From assembly GCF_031845305.1 (NCBI RefSeq), contig NZ_JAVREH010000006.1, forward strand, positions 172,568 to 236,567: 64,000 nt of DNA, read 5' to 3'. This DNA comes from Jatrophihabitans_A lederbergiae. Its GTDB lineage: Bacteria; Actinomycetota; Actinomycetes; Mycobacteriales; Jatrophihabitantaceae. Below the pieces are notes generated by a model. That model did no database searches, was not told the origin of the DNA, and saw nothing but the letters and a program-made list of their open reading frames with translations. Below, in pieces: positions 42,494 to 50,100 of this stretch. A program made the translations under genes and the position numbers. How positions within the stretch are numbered: position 1 is the stretch's first letter; the number at the start of each line of letters is the position of its first letter.

Positions 42494-42545
42494 CCGTTAG
42501 CCGGATCCGGTCCGGCTAACGGACAGCGCCGGCTAACGGACAGCG
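42494..42545. promoter_or_regulatory. Operator-like inverted and direct repeats upstream of the MFS gene
   Basis: CCGTTAGCCGGA (42494-42505) pairs perfectly with TCCGGCTAACGG (42511-42522). The 17-bp CCGGCTAACGGACAGCG then occurs twice in tandem (42512-42528 and 42529-42545). It lies in the region between the divergent MFS and antitoxin genes and is likely bound by a dimeric regulator. Confidence 0.65.
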
Positions 42546-42624
42546 TAGGACAGGACAGCCACCAAGGGCATCGGCGACGTATCGGCTCCGGACCCAGCCG
42601 CCTGCTCACGGTAGGCATGGCAGG

Positions 42625-42646
42625 CGTACCATTTCTTGTACCGATC
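42625..42646 (+). promoter_or_regulatory. Likely YefM operator/promoter with paired GTAC
   Basis: GTACC-N8-TTGTACC just upstream of the yefM start; YefM-family antitoxins bind TGTAC-type half sites over their own promoter. A GGAG ribosome site follows. Half-site match is partial. Confidence 0.45.
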
Positions 42647-42661
42647 TAAAGGAGCATCAGC

Positions 42662-42907
42662 ATGGCGATCACCGCCTCCGAAGCACGCAAGAACCTGTTT
42701 CCGCTGATCGAGAAGGTCAACGACGACCGCACACCGGTCGAGATCACCTCCCGCCGCGGTGACGCGGTGTTGATGTCCCGGGCCGACTACGACGCTCTGG
42801 AAGAGACCGCACACCTGCTCCGCTCCCCCGCCAACGCCCGCCGGCTGCTGGAAAGCCTCGCGCAGGCTCAGGCCGGCGAGCGCGAGGAGCACGCCCTTGA
42901 GCGTTAG
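42662..42907 (+). CDS. yefM: YefM/Phd-family antitoxin
   Basis: The 81-residue antitoxin has an N-terminal DNA-binding fold (MAITASEARKNLFPLIEKVN, then EITSRRGDAVLMSRADYDAL) and a flexible C-terminal toxin-binding tail. It neutralises the next gene's product and represses the operon. A GGAG site precedes the ATG. The toxin gene starts 9 bp after its stop. Confidence 0.95.
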   Translation: MAITASEARKNLFPLIEKVNDDRTPVEITSRRGDAVLMSRADYDALEETAHLLRSPANARRLLESLAQAQAGEREEHALER

Positions 42908-42916
42908 AAGGCGAGC

Positions 42917-43174
42917 ATGAGGGTCGTCTTCACGCCGCACGGCTGGGCCGACTACGGCTATTGGCTCGCCGCCGACCGCAACAACGTCAAGCGCATCAAC
43001 CGGCTCGTCGACGATGCGCTGCGCGACCCGTTCTCGGGCATCGGCAAGCCGGAGCAACTACGGCATGCGCTGACCGGTGCGTGGTCGAGACGCATTACCG
43101 AGGAACACCGGTTGGTCTACTTCGCCGACGGCGAGGACCTGGTCATCCTGCAGGCTCGCTACCACTACGGCTGA
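42917..43174 (+). CDS. yoeB: YoeB-family mRNA interferase toxin
   Basis: The 85-residue RelE-fold ribonuclease cuts mRNA on the ribosome. YoeB signature parts are visible: FTPHGWADYGYW, the GIGKPEQL loop with the Glu that matches E46, WSRRITEEHRLVY with the catalytic Arg, and the ending ARYHYG with the catalytic His. It looks complete and active. Confidence 0.95.
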   Translation: MRVVFTPHGWADYGYWLAADRNNVKRINRLVDDALRDPFSGIGKPEQLRHALTGAWSRRITEEHRLVYFADGEDLVILQARYHYG

Positions 43175-43342
43175 GCGCTCCTCGAACCGGATGATCTTCA
43201 CCTGTCCGCCGCCCGGCCTCCCGCACGCCGGTGCGGTTCCTTGCTGGGACACCAGCTCGGCGTCGAGGATCCGTTCGGAGCGAGCTACCTGCGGTTGGCA
43301 ACGTGCTTCTGCAGCCACGCAAGCACCGGAGTCAGAAGGTCC

Positions 43343-43631
43343 GTGAGTTTGACCGGCGGCGACGGCACCCACACGGCGCTGGAGTGTGTCAGGCTGAAGC
43401 CGGCGTTGGAGACGGCGTTCGGTGTGGTGCGAGCTAGCAGCGCGGTCAGCCGCGTGGGTGCCCCGCAGTACAGCGAGGGAGCTGCTGCTCGACGTTCGCG
43501 ACGGCAAGATCGAGCCCGGCGATTCTTCGACCGCACGGTTTGACCTGGACGGTGTGCCTGATGGGTACCAGGCTGTCGAGGTCTACCGCGGCCGCAGCCC
43601 TCCAGTTGAACAGTTCGCGGTTACTGAGTGA
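43343..43631 (+). pseudogene. Decayed C-terminal part of a zinc alcohol dehydrogenase
   Basis: Two frames preserve pieces of a medium-chain alcohol dehydrogenase. From 43348 comes LTGGDGTHTALECVRLKPAL and then VVRASSAVSRVGAPQYSEG. After a deletion and frame change, the next piece is ARELLLDVRDGKIEPGD, then FDLDGVPDGYQAVEVYRG, ending at 43631. Intact relatives read TGGDGTHAVLECVG, VGVPQY, DGRIEPGRVFD, and DLDGVPDGYRAM. The N-terminal catalytic zinc part is gone. The rest of 43175-43684 holds no other supported gene. Confidence 0.75.
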
Positions 43632-43684
43632 ACGGCGACGGCCCGCGCTTGCTCTTGGTCGCCAGCGCGGGCAGGCTCGAGTGC

Positions 43685-44812
43685 ATGGCTGCCGATGCGA
43701 AGCATGTCGTGGTCTTCGTGCAGGAGAACCACACGACTGACAATTACTTCCCGTCGATGCGTGCGTGGGGCGCCAACGTGGCCACCGGGTGGCCGATACA
43801 GCCCAACCCGCCGGCCAAGGATCAGAACCACACCCGCGCGGCCTATGCGAAGTGGCTGCATGCCCAGCAGGCCGGGACGGTAACGCCGGCAACGCATACC
43901 CAGTTCGATGACACCGCGGTGCTGCCGTACTACGCCTACCTCGCTGCTACCGGGGCGTTCCTGGAGAACCACTGCTCCGGTTTCGGCACCAATTCAACAC
44001 CGAATCACCTGTTGATCGTGGGTGGTCAAACACCCACCCTGCGCAACCCGTCACGGTCAAGCGCGCAGCCGGTATGGGACATGCCCTCGATCCTCGGTCA
44101 TGCCGGTGACCACGGGGTGAGCTGGAAGGCATACACCGGGGCCTCGTCCTACCCACTGGCTTTCTACACACAGTTGGCCGGCTCTCCGAACATCGTGCGC
44201 AGCGATCAGATAGTCGCTGACGCAACAAGCCTGGCGCAGTTGAGCATGGTGTGGCATGACAGTCCGTATGACGAGCATCCGGTTGCCGACGTCAGCAGAG
44301 GTCAGGACAAGATCTGGCAGGCTGTCGACGCGGTTGTGCGGGCCGGGTTGTGGAACGACACCGTGTTCTTGCTGACGTGGGATGACTGGGGCGGCTGGGA
44401 CGACCACGTGCCCACACCCGATGTCGAGCACACCCCCGACGGCGTCCAGTTGGCCTACGGACCACGGGTCCCGCTGCTCATGTTCGGCGGCCGGGTCAAG
44501 GCCGGCGTCGAGAGCCGGTGGACTTCGCATGTGAGCATTGGCAAAACCGCGCTGGAGCTGCTCGGTCTGCCTGCCCTCGGGGTGCCCCGCCTGGACGACG
44601 CCGTCAGCCTCACCGACCTCGTCCAGGCCGACCCATCCACTCCCGCCCCACCAGCGTTCGGCAGCACCATCACCCAGCCACCGCCGCCATCACCACCACC
44701 AACCCCTGCCCCGTTGCCGCCGCCACCAGTCACCTCCTCAACGCCCATCGGCCCGGTCCTGCTGCGCAACGGCAGCACCCTGCCCCCACCCAACGACCAA
44801 CCCCTCACCTAG
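43685..44812 (+). CDS. Phosphoesterase-family protein (phospholipase C-like)
   Basis: The 375-residue member of the PF04185 phosphoesterase family (phospholipase C, acid phosphatase AcpA type) has the usual metal and active-site parts: VFVQENHTTDNYF, TPNHLLIVGG, a VVWD-like pattern, LLTWDDWGGWDDHVPTP and YGPRVPLLMFGG. The C-terminus is a Pro-rich tail of about 60 residues. No signal peptide is visible, unlike most family members, so the site of action is unclear. ATG 43685 is used; GTG 43628 would add 19 residues. Confidence 0.85.
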   Translation: MAADAKHVVVFVQENHTTDNYFPSMRAWGANVATGWPIQPNPPAKDQNHTRAAYAKWLHAQQAGTVTPATHTQFDDTAVLPYYAYLAATGAFLENHCSGFGTNSTPNHLLIVGGQTPTLRNPSRSSAQPVWDMPSILGHAGDHGVSWKAYTGASSYPLAFYTQLAGSPNIVRSDQIVADATSLAQLSMVWHDSPYDEHPVADVSRGQDKIWQAVDAVVRAGLWNDTVFLLTWDDWGGWDDHVPTPDVEHTPDGVQLAYGPRVPLLMFGGRVKAGVESRWTSHVSIGKTALELLGLPALGVPRLDDAVSLTDLVQADPSTPAPPAFGSTITQPPPPSPPPTPAPLPPPPVTSSTPIGPVLLRNGSTLPPPNDQPLT

Positions 44813-44890
44813 CCGATGCCGCACGTCTTCACCGTCCAGGCGAGCAATCAGGTTTGCCTTGAAACAGTGGGGCATGGCGCTTCGCAAGGC

Positions 44891-45721
44891 TCAGGCGGGC
44901 TTGCGGGCCGAGGCCAGCAGCGCCCAAGACGGCAACTCCAGCTGGCTGGCCACGAGCAGCGGCTGCACCAGCCGGTCGTACTGCTGCTTCATCCTCGCCT
45001 GCACCTGCGGCGTCTGGGCCGTCACGACGCTGCCGATGCCGGCTATCCCGGCGGCCGGTCCGGCCCAGAACCGGTCCGGATTGATCCGCAGCAGCCATTC
45101 CACCGTGCGCACCTGCACAGCTACCAGACCAGCCCCCGCGACCAGTTCACTCAGGCCGGCGGCGGTACGCGCGAAGTCCTTGTCGGCCGGCAACCGCTCA
45201 GCGGCCGGCGGCACGGCGTCACTGGCCACGATGACATCGTCCCAAAGCTGATTCATCACCGACGGGCCGGAGGCCCAGATGGTGAGCGCAATCGCCCCGT
45301 CGCCAACCAGCACCCTGCTCAACTCCGCCATGCCGGCCCGCGGGTCATCGAGGTGGTTCACCACGAAGTTCGCCAGCACAACGTCGAATCGGCCATCGGG
45401 GAATGGAAGATCGGTGACGTCGGCGGCCAGGCAGGTCGCCTGCGGAAGCCGGTTGCTGGCGGCCGCCAGCATCGCCTCGTCCGAATCCACGGCCGTGACC
45501 TCGGCGCCGTAGGAAGCGGCGACCGCGGCCACCGAGCCAGTGCCGGTGCCGGCATCGAGCACCCGGATACCGGCACCGGTCGACCGCTCGAGGTGTGCCG
45601 CCGCCAGCAGCGGCGCCACCGTGCCGGCGCAGAGCTCGCCGAAACTCTCCTCGTAGGCCGCGACGCTGCCCGTCCACCGACGAGCCACCGATGATCTGCT
45701 CCCTGGAGTTGGTTCGGTCAC
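44891..45721 (-). CDS. Class I SAM-dependent methyltransferase
   Basis: The 276-residue protein has the SAM site VLDAGTGTGSVAAVAASYGA (motif I), an acidic end of beta-2 (VTAVDSDEAML), and motif II-like GRFDVVLANFVVNHLDDP, as in the UbiE/COQ5-like Methyltransf_11 group. The substrate is probably a small molecule. GTG 45721 is preferred (GGGGAA about 7 nt upstream); ATG 45760 would add 13 residues. Confidence 0.88.
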   Translation of the reverse strand: MTEPTPGSRSSVARRWTGSVAAYEESFGELCAGTVAPLLAAAHLERSTGAGIRVLDAGTGTGSVAAVAASYGAEVTAVDSDEAMLAAASNRLPQATCLAADVTDLPFPDGRFDVVLANFVVNHLDDPRAGMAELSRVLVGDGAIALTIWASGPSVMNQLWDDVIVASDAVPPAAERLPADKDFARTAAGLSELVAGAGLVAVQVRTVEWLLRINPDRFWAGPAAGIAGIGSVVTAQTPQVQARMKQQYDRLVQPLLVASQLELPSWALLASARKPA

Positions 45722-46140
45722 GCCGCAGTTCCCCAATCGGTGTGCATTGAGCTGCCGCATCAGCTTCTCGTCTGGCCACAGTGACAGCCTGACCTGCCCG
45801 GGGTCCACCGAAGCTCGGACCGGGCCGAGCCCAGACCACACCGTTGGCGGATCTCAGTGGCGAGGTCCGAACTCTCACCCAGGTAGGCCGAGAAGTTTAC
45901 CCAAAGGAAGAAAGTGACTGCCGAACCTCGAACCGCGCCAGTGGGAGCTCGATCCGGATGTGGCCAGCAGGCGTCGCGCACCCGGCGCAGCGTGGCGAGC
46001 ATTTTCGGAACACGGCGTGTCTTGCCGGTAGGCTGCCACCAACACCGCCTGGTGCAAGGACGTTGCCTCCGTGATGCGGTAGGCCGTCGGACCGATCGAC
46101 AACAAGAAGGATCAACGTGGGCACGAGTCCCCGATGATCG
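45722..46140. other. Intergenic region without a supported gene
   Basis: About 420 bp between the methyltransferase start and the tail of the ATPase operon. Several short frames exist on both strands, but none has family features, a good ribosome site or consistent codon bias. It must contain the methyltransferase promoter. Confidence 0.5.
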
Positions 46141-46254
46141 TCAGACCGTCGCCAGTGAAGCCCAGCGCGCGACGACATGGGCAGCCTCGCCGAGGATGCG
46201 CTCGCGGTCGGCGGGGTGGTAACCGGTGAAATCATCCGGCGGGTCAGTAACCAA
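46141..46254 (-). CDS. Possible 37-residue protein at the operon end
   Basis: A small minus-strand frame from TTG 46254 codes for VTDPPDDFTGYHPADRERIL, then GEAAHVVARWASLATV. GAAGGG lies 6 nt upstream of the TTG, and the frame follows the decayed paralogue by 30 bp, so it could be the last gene of the ATPase operon. No family recognised; it might also be the end of a lost longer gene. Confidence 0.4.
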   Translation of the reverse strand: MVTDPPDDFTGYHPADRERILGEAAHVVARWASLATV

Positions 46255-46284
46255 GGGGCACCCTTCCAATAGGTCTGGGCACCC

Positions 46285-46442
46285 TCAGCGCCACGCGATA
46301 GCTGCGGTGATGAAGGCGGCGACCGGCGGTTTCAGGACGCCGAAGGCAACGGCGACCAGGCCGCTGTAGTAGCCGATGTCTGCGGGATGTCGACGTCCGC
46401 CGGGCTGACGCTGAAGTGGATGGACGTGTCGCTGTCGGTCAG
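46285..46442 (-). pseudogene. Decayed fourth copy of the EWPxA-type membrane protein
   Basis: The frame opens as TDSDTSIHFSVSPADVDIP, then shifts by one base (about 46385) to DIGYYSGLVAVAFGVLKPPV and AAFITAAIAWR before TGA 46285. The layout (short beta-like stretch, DVxxP, then one membrane helix with a Pro-containing core) matches the small proteins upstream. The expected ATGA overlap with the previous gene reads CTGA, so the start codon also seems lost. Two defects in about 50 codons argue for real decay. Confidence 0.6.
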
Positions 46443-46696
46443 CGCCAGCGTCGCAGGGCGAGGTAGCCGAGGCCGACGGCGGCGGCGATGGGCCATTCGA
46501 TGACGCCGGCCACGGCCAGGGCGCCGGTGCCGAGCGCGACCGGGATGGGTCCGGCTGGAACCGCCCGGGAAAGGACGGCGAGGGGCGCGGTGAGCGTGCG
46601 GGCCAGTTGGTCGAGGCTGCCGGGGTTGGCGTTGCCGGTGTCGGAGCTGGGGAGTTCGGCGGTGTCGCCGTTGCCGGTGGCGCGGGGCTGGGTCAT
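46439..46696 (-). CDS. Small single-span membrane protein, EWPIA type
   Basis: The 85-residue protein has a polar N-terminus, an amphipathic stretch SLDQLARTLTAPLAVLSRAV, then one membrane helix containing GVIEWPIAAAVGLGY and a basic end (LALRRWR). AGGAGA lies 4 nt before ATG 46696. It shares the helix with the proteins at 46761-47102 and 51814-52260 in the same operon, and the TAPLAVLSRA stretch resembles the N-terminus of the P-type ATPase (LSAPLAVTRAA). Function unknown; a partner or regulator of the ATPase is likely from context. Confidence 0.75.
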   Translation of the reverse strand: MTQPRATGNGDTAELPSSDTGNANPGSLDQLARTLTAPLAVLSRAVPAGPIPVALGTGALAVAGVIEWPIAAAVGLGYLALRRWR

Positions 46697-46760
46697 GGTG
46701 TCTCCTGGGTCTGGGTGGGTTTGCTGAGTCGGTGGGTAGTGCAAGGTCGGGTGTGGGCGT

Positions 46761-47102
46761 TCAGGCGGCGTCGAGGGCTTCGCCGAGTGCGCGTAGTGCC
46801 CGGTTGCCGCGGTCGTCGCTGAGCAGGTGGCCGATGCCGGTGACCGCGGCGATCGGCCATTCGATCACTCCGAGGGCTGCCGCGGCGGTGAGGCCGAGGT
46901 AGAAGGCCAGCTTGTCCACGGGCGGCATGGTGACATCGATTGTGGTGGTGCCGAGGCTGAGGTGGACGTGAGAGCTGGTGGCTTGCACCGCGTGCTCGGC
47001 CGCTTGGCTGTTGTCTGCCCCGCCGGGGTGGGTGCGGCTGCGCTGGCGTGAGGATGCTGGTGCGGTCGTAGGGCGATGGGTGGTGTCCTTGGACGTCGTC
47101 AT
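46761..47102 (-). CDS. Small single-span membrane protein, EWPIA type
   Basis: The 113-residue protein has a disordered, basic N-terminus, a beta-like segment (HVHLSLGTTTIDVTMPPVDK), then the helix LAFYLGLTAAAALGVIEWPI followed by AAVTGIGHLL and an acidic C-terminus. It starts 12 bp after the ATPase stop, with AGGAGA 5 nt before the ATG. Paralogue of the neighbouring small proteins. The Glu and Trp inside the helix are unusual for a simple anchor and suggest a binding role in the membrane. Confidence 0.8.
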   Translation of the reverse strand: MTTSKDTTHRPTTAPASSRQRSRTHPGGADNSQAAEHAVQATSSHVHLSLGTTTIDVTMPPVDKLAFYLGLTAAAALGVIEWPIAAVTGIGHLLSDDRGNRALRALGEALDAA

Positions 47103-47113
47103 GGTGCTCTCCT

Positions 47114-50100
47114 TCACTTCTTGAGGGTTGCGGTGCTTCGGGCGCGGCCTACTGGGGCCCGTGCTCCCGCGTCCGAGGTCGCCTTCGGCGCTGGCGGCTC
47201 TGACGACTGTGGCGGCTCTGACGACTCTGACGGCTCTGACGGCTCTTGCCTGGTGGGGCCTGCGGAGTGTGGAGGGTGCAGCAGATGCGGCGCGGCTACT
47301 GACAGAGCGGTGGCAGCGGCCGACGAGCCGGCAACGGTGGCCCAGGCCAGCGGTCCCAGCGGTGTGCAGCCGAAGAACTGGCTCACGCCGGGTGTTTGAA
47401 CGATGCCGGCCAGGGCGAGCGCGGACCCGACGCCGGTTGCGATGACGAGGGGATTGCGCCCTCCCACGACGAGCGTCTGTCCGAGCTGGGTGCCGACCAG
47501 CGCGGCGAGGGCGATGGTGTCGGCGCGGCGCCGGCGTCCGGTCACCCGGCCGATCTGCCAGGCGGTGAGCGCGCCGGCAGCGGTAGTGGCCCCGCGGATG
47601 CCGATATCGCGCAGCAGCGGCTTGCCCAGCGACGGCGGCCCGGCCACCAGCACCTCGTACCGCGCGTCGGGGTCACTCGGTGTGGCGGCCAGCGCGATCG
47701 CCATCGCCGGCAGCAGGTCGGTGAGCATGTTGACCAGCAGGAACTGGCGGGTGCCGATCGGGGCTCGCCCGGCCAGAGCGGTGCCGGCGATGGTGAACGC
47801 GACCTCACCGGCGTTGCCGCCGAGCAGGATCGCGACCGCATCCCGGACCCGGCGCCACATCGCCCTACCCTCGACCAGGGCATCCAGGATCAGGCTGACG
47901 TCGGGTTCGGTGAAGACCAGGTCCGCGGCGGTCCGGGCGGAGCTGGAGCCGTGCGCGGCCATGCCGATACCGACATCGGCCAGCCGGATCGCGGCGGCGT
48001 CGTTCGCGCCGTCGCCGGTCATGGCCACGACGCGGCCAGCCTTTTGCAGCCCGGCGATGATCCGCAGCTTCTGTTCGGGCGAGACGCGGGCGAAGACGCT
48101 GGCCTGGGTCACCAGCCGGGTGCGGCTCTCGTCGTCCAGCCCGGATAGTTCCGGGCCGGTGATGACGCGGTCGGCGGGGATGCCGAGGCCGGCGGCGATG
48201 GCACGCGCGGTCACCGGGTGGTCACCGGTGATCATTACCGTCGCCAGACCGGCGGCCTGCAGACCGGCGATAGTGGCGGCGGCTTGCGGGCGGGCGACGT
48301 CGGCCAACGCGACGAACCCGAGCAGGGTCAGGTCCTCGGCCAGTTCCTCCGTGCCGTTCTCCGCCTTGTCGCCATGGATGTCGGTGGCGTCGCCGCTGGT
48401 GATGAAGGCCGGTTCGTGGATGGTGCGGCGGGCTACCGCGAGGACCCGCAGGCCCTGACCGGCGAGGTTGTGCACCGCGTCCTCGGCGCGCTGGCGTGAC
48501 GCGCGGGTCAGTCGGCGTTTGCCCTTCTCGTCGCGGATGTGGGTACAGCGCGGCAGCAGCACCTCCGGTGCGCCCTTGACCACCAGCCGCAGCTGGTCAC
48601 CGGTCCGGCCGAGGGCCGCGGAGAATCCGCGCTCGCTCTGGAACGGTACTTCCGACAGCTCCTCCCAGTCGGTGACCACCAGCTCGCCGAGGGCGGCACG
48701 GGCGCCGTCGAGGATCGCCTGGTCGGTGGCGTGCGGCAGCGGCTGGTCGGTGCCCGGTTGCGGGCAGGCTCGCGCCGCGGCCCGCAGCACCCGGACCGCC
48801 TGTGGGGCGTCCAGCGCCCAGTCCCCGCTCAGGCCGGCGGCGCGAACCAGGCGCAGGCGCCCTTCGGTGAGGGTGCCGGTCTTGTCGAAGCAGACCGTGT
48901 CGACCCGACCGAGCGCCTCCACGGTGCGCGCCGAGCGGACCAGCACACCGCGTTGAGACAGTCGTCGTGCCGCGGACAGCTGCGCGACGGTCGCCACCAG
49001 GGGCAGCCCTTCGGGGACGGCCGCGACCGCCACACTCACCCCGGACCCGATCGCTGCGCGGACGGACTGGCCGCGCAGCATCCCCAGCCCGGTGACCGCG
49101 GCTCCGCCGAGCAAGGTGACCGGCAGGCCGCGGCGGGTGAGCTCTTCCAGCCGAGCCTGCATACCGGCTGGGCCGGCGATATTACCTGCCAGGCTGACCG
49201 CGCGCCCCGCCTCGGTCGCCGTCCCCACGGCCACCACCACCGCACGGGCGGTCCCGGCCAGCACCGTGGTGCCCTCATAAACCATGCAGGCGCGGTCGGC
49301 GAGTTCGGCGCCGGGGGTGGCCTGGATCTGCTTGCCGACGGCGATGGACTCCCCGGTCAGGCTTGCCTCGTCGGTCTCCAGCCCCGCCTCGCAGAGCAGC
49401 CGGGCGTCGGCGGGCACGACGTCACCAGGCTGCAGATCGATCACATCACCGGGAGTCAGGCGGTTCGCCGGCACCATCCGTACCGGACGGTCGACACCCG
49501 GAACGTCCGCCGGCTGCGCTGATACCTCTCCGGCTGGCTCCGCGTTGCCCAGTGGTGGTTGGACGAGGCGGGCGGTGAGCTGCTGGTCCAGCAGCAGCGC
49601 CTTGAGCGCCTGGTCGGCGCGCAGCCGCTGCGCTCCGCTGATGACGGCGTTGGCGGCAAGGACCCCGCCGACCAGCAGCGCGTCGGCCGGTGAGCCGATG
49701 ACCGCCGACGCCGCAGCGCCGGTGGCCAGCACCGGGGTCAACGGGTCGGCGAGCTCGGCTCGGACGTTGTCGGCCAGGCGGGCCGCGGTCCGTGCCGGCG
49801 CCCGCAGCGCTGCGGGTAGGGCCGCGACCAGCGGCCCGGTGGATCCGCCGGTTGCAGGGTCAGGCTGGGCCGCAGTGGACCGGGTCAGCCGGGTCAGCAC
49901 CTCGTCGGTTTCCAGGGCGTGCCAGGGAATGTGCAGGACCGGCGCCGGGTTGGGCGGGCTGTCGAGCCGGCGGGCGGCGAGGGTGCCGGAGAACACGGCG
50001 CTGCCGGCGGCGAGGGTGACCGGCAGGACCGCGCCACCGCGGCGCCCGGATCCGACCGTGGCCAGGAGCGCGCCGAGGAACGTCGCCCCGGTGGCCAGGG

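Noticed and set aside
45897..46235. 112-codon minus-strand frame upstream of the methyltransferase.
   Set aside because: No family features, poor ribosome site and mixed codon bias.
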